Source: Vulcanimicrobiota bacterium (lineage in GTDB: Bacteria > Vulcanimicrobiota > Vulcanimicrobiia > Vulcanimicrobiales > Vulcanimicrobiaceae). From it: a DNA stretch of 37,056 nt. Under the pieces are notes generated by a model, which searched no databases, was not told the origin of the DNA, and worked only from the letters and a program-made list of their open reading frames with translations. The stretch covers positions 1 to 37,056 of the forward strand of contig JAFAXE010000128.1 in the NCBI GenBank assembly GCA_019241305.1. Direction: 5' to 3'. Position numbers and translations under genes: made by a program. Positions 14,820 to 22,701 of this stretch are shown here, piece by piece (positions within the stretch are counted from its first letter, which is position 1; every line of letters begins with the position of its first letter).

Positions 14820-16226
14820 TTAGGGGCCAGCGACTTCCCACAGTGCGACCTTGCCAATGCGTCGCACCACCCGTGCCCGCCCATGCGCTGCCAGATCGAG
14901 GAGGCGGCGCCGCGTGACGGTTTGGTAATACGCATTGGGGTAGTCATCGGCAAAGAGCGCGTAGCGATATGGCGTGTACGGGAAAATCGTCGCCTTGGGA
15001 TACTTCGCGGCGATGTGCGCGAACCACTCGTCGTGCGTGATGAGTGCGGCCGTTGGCGGGACGAGTCGGAGCAGCGGCATCACGGCATCGTGAGGGTAGA
15101 CCGGCCGCAAGAAATGGAAAGGATGTAACGGATTGAACGCCAGAAAAAACAAGGTGCACAGCGCCGCGGCCGCGCACGCTGCCCGCCTGGCGCTACGAGC
15201 GTTGCCCCTGCGCCACAGCGATACGATAACGGCGACTGCTCCAAGAAGCAGCCACGGAATCCAGACGGCGGCATAGTGCGAACCCATCCGAAATGCTCCC
15301 CATTCGCTGGATAAGAGAAGCGCTGCCAGTCCAGGCAGCGCATACAGACTCCAAAGCGAGCGCAGTGGGAGGAACGCCAGCGGTGTCAGCGCTTCAAGCA
15401 AGTATCCGATCTTTGCGGGCGTGATGACGCGGGCTACGAGCACCGGGTGCGCCAACAGTGCAAGCGCCACTGCAGCTGGACCGTACGCGAAGGGATAGTC
15501 GTAGAAGTGAGCGGGCTGCCACGCCCCGACGCGCGGTATGACGACCAGAAAATACACAGCGAGCGCTCCCGCGTTGAGCAGAAAGAGGAACATTCCCGCG
15601 GCGGCGAGCGCGCGCGGATTCCTGGGCTCGAAGAACAACAGACCGCTCCCCGCGCCCTTCATTCGCATGTGCCAAGTGCCCGTCAGCGTAAGCCCCAAAC
15701 CAACGACGATGAAGGCGATGCAACACTCTTCACGGACGAGCGCCGAAGCAATGGCGAGGACGGCGAAAAGCACCCAACGCTCCGCATCCAGCGCCCAGAT
15801 GAGCGCGCACGCTACAAGCGGATAGAACGCGATCTCGTGGAACTCGCCGAACGCCACTGCGACCAGCGGAGGATAGATCAGCGGAAGGATGCCGCACCAC
15901 ACGGCGGTGCGTTCATCGGTGTACCGGCGTGCCAGCGCATAGATCGGAACTGCAGTGAACGCGATGAGAACGAACTGCGAAAATTGCAGCGCAAGACCGG
16001 ACCGGGTCAGCGCGACCACCGGATAGAGCACCGCCAGCAGCGGAGCCCAGTGGAACCGAAAGTGCGTTCCTTGCTCCGGACCGTCGCGGAAGCCGCCAAA
16101 CGCGTCGAGGACGATTTGCGAAAACGTGCCGGTATCGGCACCGAACGTCCAGATCCTCCAGCGATACGTTTGCAGCACGATGAAGATCGCGCAAAAAATC
16201 GCGATGGCGATCCAGAGCCGCCTCAT
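14820..16226 (-). CDS. DUF2079 polytopic membrane protein
   Basis: 468 residues with roughly 10 membrane helices. It matches the DUF2079 pattern: a short N-terminal helix, then FGADTGTFSQIVLDAFGGFR (like the 'YDLGiFdQ' luminal motif), HFRFHWAPLLAVLYPVVAL, FGEFHEIAFYPLV and a non-membrane C-terminal end (ITHDEWFAHIAAKYPKATIF). The fold resembles GT-C glycosyltransferases/mannosyltransferases that use polyprenyl-linked sugars, but catalysis has not been shown for the family and I do not assign a substrate. ATG at 16226, 18 bases after the histidine kinase gene and 17 bases before mutL, so it links the two-component genes with the repair operon. Confidence 0.85.
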   Translation of the reverse strand: MRRLWIAIAIFCAIFIVLQTYRWRIWTFGADTGTFSQIVLDAFGGFRDGPEQGTHFRFHWAPLLAVLYPVVALTRSGLALQFSQFVLIAFTAVPIYALARRYTDERTAVWCGILPLIYPPLVAVAFGEFHEIAFYPLVACALIWALDAERWVLFAVLAIASALVREECCIAFIVVGLGLTLTGTWHMRMKGAGSGLLFFEPRNPRALAAAGMFLFLLNAGALAVYFLVVIPRVGAWQPAHFYDYPFAYGPAAVALALLAHPVLVARVITPAKIGYLLEALTPLAFLPLRSLWSLYALPGLAALLLSSEWGAFRMGSHYAAVWIPWLLLGAVAVIVSLWRRGNARSARRAACAAAALCTLFFLAFNPLHPFHFLRPVYPHDAVMPLLRLVPPTAALITHDEWFAHIAAKYPKATIFPYTPYRYALFADDYPNAYYQTVTRRRLLDLAAHGRARVVRRIGKVALWEVAGP

Positions 16227-16244
16227 GAGCGCGGCAGTGGTGCG

Positions 16245-17753
16245 CTAGGCGGAGCGAACGCTGCGGGTTGGCTGTGAAAGGCGAGGGAGGCGGATGGTAA
16301 AACGCGTGCCCCGGGCAGGCTCGCTTTCGACCGCAATCTCGCCGCCGGCACGTTCCACGGCGCGCTTTGCGATGGCGAGGCCCAGACCGAATCCTTCGCT
16401 TTCGCCACGCTGATGGCCGCGATAGAAGCGGTCGAAGACGTGCGCCGTTTCTTCTGCCGACATGCCTTCACCGTGATCGGTCACCGAGACGTGGGCGCTG
16501 GAATCATCCGCTGAGACGACGATTTCGATCGTGGAGCGAGGCGCATACCGCAGCGCGTTCTCGACAATGTTCGAAATGGCCTCATGGAGCTCGGCTTCAT
16601 CGCAGCGCACGACCGCATCGGAGTCGACGCGTAGCACCAAGCGCCCCGCAGGATCGAGTGCCGCGAGGGCCTCCACGACACCCGAGACGAGTTCGTCGAC
16701 GGAGACGTCTTCCGGTTGTCGCGCCTCGGGCGTATCGAGCCGCGCAAGGACGATCAACTTTTCGATGAGCGTCCGCATGCGCCGGCTTTCGGCGCTCATC
16801 GTGTCGAAGATACGGCCTGAGCCGGCGAGATCGGCACTGCGACGGCGCAACACGTCGATGAAGCCCATGATCACGGTGAGCGGTGTGCGTAGTTCGTGAC
16901 CGGCATCGGCGATGAACTGCCGGATTTGCAGATCGGCGAGGCGGCGTTCTTCGAAGGCGCGCGTCACTTGTTGGACCGCCCCGTTATAGGCGGTGACGAG
17001 CTCTCCGATCTCGTTGCGTTCCGCACTCACGATCGCTCGGGGCGTGAAATCACCCGAGGCGAACTGCCGCAGGGCGGCCGTTGTTTCCACCAGCGGGCGC
17101 AGAGCCTGATTCGTAATGTAACGCCCCAGCAGCCAAGCCAGCAGGATAGAGAGGATACCGATGGGGATCATCGCGCTCCAAAAGGCGCCAATCGTTCGGG
17201 CGAGGGGACGCGGATCCACGAAGACCGCAATCATCCCACCCGGCACCGCGATGTGCCGCGGACGAATGTGAAAGAACATGCTCAGGCCCCACGGCAACGG
17301 GGCCCCATGCTCGAATCCGAGCATTGGCGGCGGTGGCGGATGATCGAGCATCTCCTTATCCGTGCCGCCAGACGGCGGCGCCACTGCCGCTGCGAAGTTC
17401 CGATGCGGTAGTGGGAATACCATGATGTTGTCACCGGGGCGATCGCGCATCGGATCGTCAAGCGCGACGATGTGGTGTCCTCCACTGACATCCTCGATGA
17501 CCGCGACGCGCAACCCTGGCCGCGACAAGCGGCGCACGATCTCGGGCGCCGCCTCACCAAGAGAAAGATGCCGCAGCGCATACGAACGTACGAGATCCGG
17601 TGCTTCTCGCGCGACATAGGCTTGCGCTTCGCGTTCACCGATCACAAACGTGGAGAGGGCAAAAGCCGTGACGGCGCCACCGGCAATCACGACGAGCGCG
17701 ATCGCGACGAGGACGTAGAGCGCAACCAGCCGCGTCGCCAAACTACGAAACAT
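16245..17753 (-). CDS. Membrane sensor histidine kinase
   Basis: 502 residues. TM1 (~10-33), an extracytoplasmic sensor region (~35-185) with no recognised fold, TM2 (~190-210), HAMP linker (~212-265), HisKA with the phospho-acceptor H286 in FIADAGHELRTPLTVIMGF, and HATPase_c with N box NIVENALRYAPR, G1 DHGEGMS, F box FDRFYRG and G2 GFGLGLAIAKRA. It autophosphorylates and passes phosphate to the response regulator encoded immediately upstream (5-base gap). The sensor region is notable for His/Pro runs (HPPPPP, HIRPRH, GGHH) that could bind metal ions, but this is speculation. ATG at 17753. An OmpR-type pairing is implied by the partner gene. Confidence 0.95.
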   Translation of the reverse strand: MFRSLATRLVALYVLVAIALVVIAGGAVTAFALSTFVIGEREAQAYVAREAPDLVRSYALRHLSLGEAAPEIVRRLSRPGLRVAVIEDVSGGHHIVALDDPMRDRPGDNIMVFPLPHRNFAAAVAPPSGGTDKEMLDHPPPPPMLGFEHGAPLPWGLSMFFHIRPRHIAVPGGMIAVFVDPRPLARTIGAFWSAMIPIGILSILLAWLLGRYITNQALRPLVETTAALRQFASGDFTPRAIVSAERNEIGELVTAYNGAVQQVTRAFEERRLADLQIRQFIADAGHELRTPLTVIMGFIDVLRRRSADLAGSGRIFDTMSAESRRMRTLIEKLIVLARLDTPEARQPEDVSVDELVSGVVEALAALDPAGRLVLRVDSDAVVRCDEAELHEAISNIVENALRYAPRSTIEIVVSADDSSAHVSVTDHGEGMSAEETAHVFDRFYRGHQRGESEGFGLGLAIAKRAVERAGGEIAVESEPARGTRFTIRLPRLSQPTRSVRSA

Positions 17754-17758
17754 CGTAC

Positions 17759-18466
17759 CTAGCGTTCTCGCAGCGAGTACCCCGCGCCACGATGCGTCTG
17801 AATGAGGCGCTTGGGAAAACCTTGATCGATTTTCGTGCGGAGGTAGGAAATGTAGGTCTCGACGGCACCCTGGCCGACGTCGCGGTGGGAGCCCCACACG
17901 AGATCCAACAGCTGGTCCCGAGTGAAGACGCGGTGCGGGTGACGCGCCAGCGTCACAAGTAAATCGAACTCGCGCGCGGAAAGCTCGACGGAGCGTTCGC
18001 CCCGCTCAACGGTCCGGGTTTCTAGATCGATCGCGAGATCGGCGTAGCGAACGGTGCGCGGCTTTGCAAGCTTTGGCCGTCGGAGCGCCGTTTCGAGTCG
18101 CGCGATGAGTTCCGACATTTCGAACGGTTTGCTCACGTAGTCGTCGGCACCGCCGGTCAGTCCGGCGATCTTATCGTCCACCTCTCCCTTTGCACTCAGC
18201 ATGAGGATCGGAGCTTCGGTCAGCCGTCGGAACAGCGGAAGCAGCGCGATGCCGTCGATCTTTGGCAACATCACGTCGAGGACGATAATATCGGGAGACC
18301 ATTCGCGGACGAGCGAAAGTCCAGCCTGACCATCGGCCGCTGAACGAACCTCAAACCCCTCATCGCCCAGACCGATCTCGAGCAGTTCGCGAATGTGCCG
18401 CTCGTCGTCGACCACTGCGACACGAGGGGGGCGCAGCCCCATCGTACTCATCGTCGCTTCGCTCAT
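17759..18466 (-). CDS. OmpR-family response regulator
   Basis: 235 residues. Receiver domain (~14-125): acidic pair D20/D21, phospho-acceptor D64 in IIVLDVMLPKIDG, S91 and K113 in VSKPFE. A DNA-binding winged helix of the OmpR/PhoB class (~140-232) includes LSAREFDLLVTLARHP, VFTRDQLLDLVWG and VETYISYLRTKID and ends in HRGAGYSL. Start ATG at 18466 is preceded by GGAGG five bases upstream. It is the first gene of the long minus-strand run and probably controls it or itself through the direct repeat at 18513-18530 in the divergent gap. Confidence 0.95.
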   Translation of the reverse strand: MSEATMSTMGLRPPRVAVVDDERHIRELLEIGLGDEGFEVRSAADGQAGLSLVREWSPDIIVLDVMLPKIDGIALLPLFRRLTEAPILMLSAKGEVDDKIAGLTGGADDYVSKPFEMSELIARLETALRRPKLAKPRTVRYADLAIDLETRTVERGERSVELSAREFDLLVTLARHPHRVFTRDQLLDLVWGSHRDVGQGAVETYISYLRTKIDQGFPKRLIQTHRGAGYSLRER

Positions 18467-18512
18467 CGTAGCCTCCGGGCGCTTAGAGAAGCCTGAGATT
18501 CGCGCCGGCGTG

Positions 18513-18530
18513 TCTCAGACATACCTCAGA
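18513..18530. promoter_or_regulatory. Direct repeat, candidate response-regulator operator
   Basis: On the minus strand TCTGAGG-TATG-TCTGAGA: two near-identical 7-mers with an 11-base period, one helical turn apart. OmpR/PhoB-family dimers bind head-to-tail direct repeats of this spacing. The same core recurs as CTGAGA at 18493-18498, CTTGAGG at 18544-18550 and CCTGAGG at 18574-18580. The site lies in the 113-base gap between the response regulator and the STAS gene, so autoregulation and control of both are plausible. Confidence 0.5.
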
Positions 18531-18579
18531 AAGCGTTGCCATACTTGAGGGGCACTAGCTACGCCGGAGGTTTCCTGAG

Positions 18580-18972
18580 GTGGTCGCGCCTACCGCATTT
18601 CCCGCTTCGCTCTCGCCTTTCGTCAGGCCGGCGATCGTGATCGAGCTCATTGGCGACCTGGACCGCATGGCGGCCCGGTCCATAACCGAGGCTGCCGGGC
18701 GTCTCGCACCAGACGAAGGCGAACGGATCGTTCTCGATCTGCAGCGGACGAACATGAGCGACCATGGAGGCGTCGCCGCACTCTTGAGAGGGTTGACGGA
18801 GCTGCGGCGGAGGTGTATCGACGTCGACGTCGTGGCAGCAAGCAAACGCAGTCGCACCGCGCTAGCGGCCGCACGGATTCGCGCGCGGGCTCTGCTTCCT
18901 GGTGACCGCGATGCACGCCGCCGCCACGTGATGATCGTACGCAATGCCGATCCCGAGCGGGAGTGCGCGTAG
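18580..18972 (+). CDS. STAS-domain protein (anti-sigma factor antagonist-like)
   Basis: 130 residues. A small STAS-type fold: AIVIELIGDLDRMAARSITE (strand-1 and helix-1), ERIVLDLQRTNMSDHGGVAA (central strand and loop), LLRGLTELRRRCIDVDVVAA (following helix and strand). In anti-sigma antagonists the loop reads DSxGL with a phosphorylated Ser; here it reads SDHGGV, His at the Ser position, so control by serine phosphorylation at that site is unlikely. The last 30 residues are basic and variable. GTG at 18580 has GGAGG nine bases upstream. It is divergent from the response regulator and overlaps its candidate operator region. No sigma factor or anti-sigma kinase gene is nearby. Confidence 0.7.
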   Translation: MVAPTAFPASLSPFVRPAIVIELIGDLDRMAARSITEAAGRLAPDEGERIVLDLQRTNMSDHGGVAALLRGLTELRRRCIDVDVVAASKRSRTALAAARIRARALLPGDRDARRRHVMIVRNADPERECA

Positions 18973-18980
18973 GACGCGTC

Positions 18981-19481
18981 TTAGCTCTGCGGTGGAACTC
19001 CGGTAGGCGCTGCAACTGCCTGAAACGGTAAGCGCGCTGCCGGCTGGTCGTTGACCTCGACGACGAAGGCGTACGGTCCAGGTGGAAGCGGAGGGCGAAT
19101 GAAGTTCAGCGCAAGTGGAACGCCGATCGCCATCCCACGCGGAAAACCCGGCGGGCGTCCGCACTCAAACGCGCTCTCGATTTGCCAGGGCTGTTCGCCC
19201 GCCGGCGTCTGCACCGGCACGGGCGCTCCATCTCCGTCGACGAGTTGAACTTTGAGGCGATGACGTTCGTTCGTCGCATCCCAATCCACGGAGACCGTTC
19301 CCGCGATCGCCATCTGCGCGGCGACGGGAGCGAGCGTGGTGGTCCACCCGCCGCCCAGCATATGAACCTTTGCGTCGGGTGAAGCTTGCGCACTATCCGC
19401 AAGAAGTAGCGTCAAGCGCACCGGGGCGTCTCGCTGAAGCGGCTGTTGGAGCCGCTCCGGTTCTCTCTCGTCGTCGCTCAC
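18981..19481 (-). CDS. Conserved protein, DUF6941-like
   Basis: 166 residues, no signal peptide or membrane segment, so probably cytoplasmic. Recognisable features: LTLLLADSAQASPDAKVHML then GGGWTTTLAPVAAQMAIAGT, VDWDATNERHRLKVQLVDGD, AFECGRPPGFPRGMAIGVPL and LPPGPYAFVVEVNDQPAARL. I recall an actinobacterial/viral family (DUF6941) with the same order of blocks and a beta-sandwich look, but I cannot verify it here, and no function is known. It starts at GTG 19481 and is divergent from the nitroreductase gene. Confidence 0.65.
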   Translation of the reverse strand: MSDDEREPERLQQPLQRDAPVRLTLLLADSAQASPDAKVHMLGGGWTTTLAPVAAQMAIAGTVSVDWDATNERHRLKVQLVDGDGAPVPVQTPAGEQPWQIESAFECGRPPGFPRGMAIGVPLALNFIRPPLPPGPYAFVVEVNDQPAARLPFQAVAAPTGVPPQS

Positions 19482-19563
19482 GCTCTGCGCGTTCGGCCGT
19501 TCGCCCGCGAAGCCTGCGACGCAAGAACGGCGAGCGCCCGTGTCGCAGGATCATACAACACGT

Positions 19564-20127
19564 ATGGACGTCATCGACGCAATTCGCTCGCGCCGCAACA
19601 TCGGCCGCCTCGAGGGTGAGGTCGCTGCGCACACCATCGAGGAGCTCGTGGAACTCGCGACGTGGGCGCCCAACCACCATCTGACCGAGCCGTGGCGCTT
19701 CACTGTCCTCAGCGGCGCTGAACGCGAACGCCTCGGTCGAATCTGGGGCGAAATCGCCGCCGACGCACAGAGTCTCGCAGGATCCGCTCGTGATGAAGCG
19801 ATTCACCGTGACGTCCAGAAGCTCTTGCGCGCACCGGTCCTCATCGTCGTGAGCACGCGAACCGATCCGGATCCCGTCGTTGCGGAGGAAGACTTTGCTG
19901 CCACCGCGGCTGCCGTTCAAAATCTGTTACTGGCAGCAACGGCATTCGGGCTCGGCGCCGCTTGGCGTACTGGACGCATCGTTCGCGACCCGGTGGTGAA
20001 GCGACATCTCGGCCTCGACGAGGATGATCGCATCGTGTCGATCATTTACCTGGGACACCCGTCTGGGCCGCCACCTCAAGGCCGCCCTCGCAACGTCGAC
20101 GTCGTTCTCCGATGGTACCGTTCCTAA
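19564..20127 (+). CDS. Nitroreductase family flavoprotein
   Basis: 187 residues. FMN-dependent NAD(P)H nitroreductase-type fold: MDVIDAIRSRRNIGRLEGEV (N-terminal FMN-binding Arg-rich segment), TWAPNHHLTEPWRFTVLSGA (the conserved APSa.N.qPWrFvvl motif), FAATAAAVQNLLLAATAFGL and GAAWRTGRIV, and GLDEDDRIVSIIYLGHPSG near the end. It reduces quinones or nitro compounds; the physiological substrate is unknown. Start ATG at 19564 follows CAGGA about 12 bases upstream; an upstream in-frame GTG at 19540 is an alternative. The downstream gap (20128-20186) holds an imperfect hairpin. Confidence 0.88.
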   Translation: MDVIDAIRSRRNIGRLEGEVAAHTIEELVELATWAPNHHLTEPWRFTVLSGAERERLGRIWGEIAADAQSLAGSARDEAIHRDVQKLLRAPVLIVVSTRTDPDPVVAEEDFAATAAAVQNLLLAATAFGLGAAWRTGRIVRDPVVKRHLGLDEDDRIVSIIYLGHPSGPPPQGRPRNVDVVLRWYRS

Positions 20128-20137
20128 CGAAAGCGGA

Positions 20138-20156
20138 CGTGAACGCACGGTTCACG
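20138..20156. terminator. Hairpin between convergent genes
   Basis: CGTGAAC-GCACG-GTTCACG, a 7-bp stem with a 5-base loop at 20138-20156, sits just after the nitroreductase stop and before the convergent secreted-protein stop. No T tract; weak terminator candidate. Confidence 0.35.
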
Positions 20157-20186
20157 CCCGCCATATGGTATTGACCGCGAAGAGCG

Positions 20187-21098
20187 TCAGAGCGTTTTCG
20201 GCGGCGGATACGTCATAGGGATGAACGGCGACCCGGGAGATCCCGGCGGCGGCATCGGGCCGAAGTTGAGCTGTGAGAGCAATTTCATATTGGCGGGACA
20301 GACGATCTCTTTGAGGCAAGCGCCGCCCGGGACCGTCTGGTCTAGCACGATACCGGAGATGCCGACATAGATTGTCTGCGACCCGCCGTTTGAAAAGGTG
20401 AACCGCGGCTGCTGCGTGCCGTGAGGCTGATAGCCAATATCGTACCAGAGGCCGAAGGTCGCTGGATTACTGGCCGTGATTGGACTGAACGATGCTTCGA
20501 CGTAAACCGTCGCATAGCGGAATTTATGCTTCGGCCGTTGCTTGTTCTGGTTGCAGATGTTGACGTACGGCATCGCTACCGGAGAGGAAGAGGGGTACGT
20601 CCATTCTAGCGTGCGCACGAAGCAGCGCACGCTCGAGCCGGTTTGGCCTTGCAGCAGACCGAAGTGATATTGGCCTTGGTGAGAATTTTGGTATAGGGTC
20701 GTGCCGAAATACTCGACGGTCGTCACATTCGTCGTGGGATTAAAGGTTACCGTCGGTGGACATGGATTATTGGGTCCGCGGCTCGGCGGGCAAAACGGAT
20801 TGTAGATCCCGTAGGTCGGCTCGTTGTTCGGAATATCCGAGGTGACGTCGCCGTTGAAGAGCACCTCGAAGTCGGTTGGTTGCGGGCCGTTCGGGAGCCG
20901 CACCCACCAGTTGCCGATTTCGGTTGGAGCCGCGCTGGTGTTGGGGTTCACGATGACCGCGCGAGCGGGAAGGCCAATAACGGAGGCCCGCGTACCGAAA
21001 GAGACGGGACGGCTCAGGTTTGCGAGTGCCGGGGTAAGCGCGCCTAGACCCAGCGTCGCGATCCCGCAGGCGGTGAGGCACAGACTGAAGCTACGCAT
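20187..21098 (-). CDS. Unknown secreted protein
   Basis: 303 residues. I do not recognise a family. ATG 21098 has a strong AAGGAG eight bases upstream. Residues 1-27 form a Sec signal peptide (hydrophobic LCLTACGIATLGLGALTPAL, likely cleavage after ALA). The mature protein is neutral, rich in Asn, Pro, Gly, Thr and Tyr, and has several cysteines (in NPFCPPSRGPNNPCPP, RCFVRT, VNICNQN, ACLKEIVCPANM), which suggests disulfides. Repeated beta-type stretches (NWWVRLPNGPQPTDFEVLFN, TTVEYFGTTLYQNSHQGQYH) suggest a beta-sandwich. It ends in a Gly/Pro-rich tail (MPPPGSPGSPFIPMTYPPP). The base composition is somewhat lower in GC than the neighbours. Role unknown; possibly a surface or exoprotein. Confidence 0.75.
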   Translation of the reverse strand: MRSFSLCLTACGIATLGLGALTPALANLSRPVSFGTRASVIGLPARAVIVNPNTSAAPTEIGNWWVRLPNGPQPTDFEVLFNGDVTSDIPNNEPTYGIYNPFCPPSRGPNNPCPPTVTFNPTTNVTTVEYFGTTLYQNSHQGQYHFGLLQGQTGSSVRCFVRTLEWTYPSSSPVAMPYVNICNQNKQRPKHKFRYATVYVEASFSPITASNPATFGLWYDIGYQPHGTQQPRFTFSNGGSQTIYVGISGIVLDQTVPGGACLKEIVCPANMKLLSQLNFGPMPPPGSPGSPFIPMTYPPPKTL

Positions 21099-21283
21099 GA
21101 TGTGGACTCCTTGTGGAAGCAAGTGTTATGCCGACGGCGCTTACAGATCCCTAAGGATCGGAGCGCTTCTCGACATCCCGATGCTCCCACGGCGGCGCCC
21201 CCGGCCGATACCGACAAGTCGTACAGCTGCGCATACAGTTTACCGGCCCTGCCGCCGCAAAGCTCTCCGTTCTCGTCCGGCCG

Positions 21284-21964
21284 TTATTGCGGATGCCGCA
21301 AGGGCCGTTCGCCCGACGCAGAATCGTTCGCGCCGAGCCCGATGCGGTTCAGCCATCGGGGCAGCAGGAGCCGGCTCGCGACGACGATGGCGATGAGAGC
21401 GGCGACCACAGCGTATCGCATGTGCGTGCCGTGTGGATTCGTGATAGCGAGCGTTCCGGCGGTGACACCGAAGGCGACGGCCATCACTATGCTGGTAATC
21501 TTGTTTGTCGCCCAGCGAATTTCATCTCGTGGCATTTCGGAACGACGAAGGAATAAGCCTACAAGTAACATTAATCCAACCAGCACGTAAACTAGCGCGA
21601 ACGAGAAGAGAAAAAGCGCGAAGAAGACAGCAGAGTTTTGCCCGAGCGCAAAGATGCGTACGACGCTGTTGGCAAAATAGAGCGTGAGAATGAGCCCACA
21701 AAGTATTCCGAAATTTATCACGATCATCGGTGTGTTAAGGACAAAGAAACTACTGAATGTCCGATGATGGAGCCACCAGAGTACTGCGATAAAGATAAAC
21801 GCCGTGATGAATAAGGTCGTGCTGGCCCACACGCTGAACGTGTCGGTTGAGTTTTTGGGCAGCACAAGGCCGAGACCGAGCTGCGCAAGACAGAAGCCAA
21901 TGACGATGTCAGAGAAGGCTTCGAGCCGGTGGATTGTGTGCTCAGCTTTATCGGGGTGCCTCAT
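21284..21964 (-). CDS. TMEM175-like (DUF1211) membrane protein
   Basis: 226 residues with about six membrane helices. The N-terminal HRLEAFSDIVIGFCLAQLGL is the (R)xxxFSD signature of the TMEM175/DUF1211 family, whose bacterial members are tetrameric K+ channels with the pore lined by the FSD helix. A second hydrophobic set includes FNVI-type ILCGLILTLYFANSVVRIFA. The bacterial proteins carry one repeat, as here. Ion selectivity cannot be judged from sequence alone. The DNA of this gene is visibly richer in A and T than its neighbours, a possible sign of transfer or different expression constraints. ATG at 21964, nine bases downstream of the hydrolase stop on the same strand; 185 bases separate its stop from the secreted protein's start. 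Confidence 0.82.
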   Translation of the reverse strand: MRHPDKAEHTIHRLEAFSDIVIGFCLAQLGLGLVLPKNSTDTFSVWASTTLFITAFIFIAVLWWLHHRTFSSFFVLNTPMIVINFGILCGLILTLYFANSVVRIFALGQNSAVFFALFLFSFALVYVLVGLMLLVGLFLRRSEMPRDEIRWATNKITSIVMAVAFGVTAGTLAITNPHGTHMRYAVVAALIAIVVASRLLLPRWLNRIGLGANDSASGERPLRHPQ

Positions 21965-21973
21965 CCGAATGCC

Positions 21974-22645
21974 TCATGCCGTATGTGCAGAAAACCACGC
22001 CAGCGTCAGCGAGACAACCTCGTCGAGTGTGCTCGGTTCTTCGAACAAATGGGTTGCGCGCGGAACGACGCTCAGCCGCGACGCTGCATTCAATCGGTGG
22101 AGCGCCGTACGGTTGAGGTCCAAGACCTGCGTATCACGTTCGCCGACGATCAAGAGCACCGGCGCGCGAACTTCTCGAAGTCGCTCGGACGCAAGGTCCG
22201 GCCGCCCTCCGCGTGAGACGATGGACGAGACCCACGCAGGCTCGTCCGCCGCTGCGATCAAGGCGGCCGCCGCTCCCGTGCTCGCGGCGAAGTACCCCAT
22301 CGGGAGTTCGCGCAATCGCTGTCGATTTCGCAGCCAGCACGCGGCCGCGCCGAACCTGCTGCTGAGCAAGCCGATGTCGAAGCGCAGCGAGCCCGTCTGC
22401 CGATCGAGCTCATCCTCCACGGGCGTCAGTAAGTCTGCCAAGAGGGTTGCGAATCCGGCCTCATTGAGCGCCCCGGCGACGAATTGGTTCCTGGGACTAA
22501 ACCGGCTGCTGCCACTGCCGTGCGCAAACGCGATGACGCCGCGCGCGTTCGGCGGAACCGTAAGCGACGCGCGGATGGACTGGCTGTCCTCGATCGGAAT
22601 CTCGACCTCTCTTTTACGCCGCGTCATCCCTGCCGTTTTCGGCAT
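21974..22645 (-). CDS. Alpha/beta hydrolase, dienelactone-hydrolase-like
   Basis: 223 residues. IRASLTVPPNARGVIAFAHG (strand and oxyanion loop HGSGSSRFSPRN), then GYFAASTGAAAALIAA where S is the likely nucleophile in a degenerate AASTG elbow instead of GxSxG, VLLIVGERDTQV (acidic residue) and RATHLFEEPSTLDEV (catalytic His). The set matches the small dienelactone-hydrolase-like proteins found in many bacteria, sometimes fused to a phosphoribosyltransferase; here it is free-standing. Substrate unknown. ATG at 22645 was used; an internal ATG at 22627 is possible. It is divergent from the small basic protein gene with only 56 bases between. Confidence 0.82.
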   Translation of the reverse strand: MPKTAGMTRRKREVEIPIEDSQSIRASLTVPPNARGVIAFAHGSGSSRFSPRNQFVAGALNEAGFATLLADLLTPVEDELDRQTGSLRFDIGLLSSRFGAAACWLRNRQRLRELPMGYFAASTGAAAALIAAADEPAWVSSIVSRGGRPDLASERLREVRAPVLLIVGERDTQVLDLNRTALHRLNAASRLSVVPRATHLFEEPSTLDEVVSLTLAWFSAHTA

Positions 22646-22701
22646 CTCTGCTTCGTTGCCGTGCCGCGATAGCTCGACCCCTCAAGGGTATAGCAGCGAC
22701 C

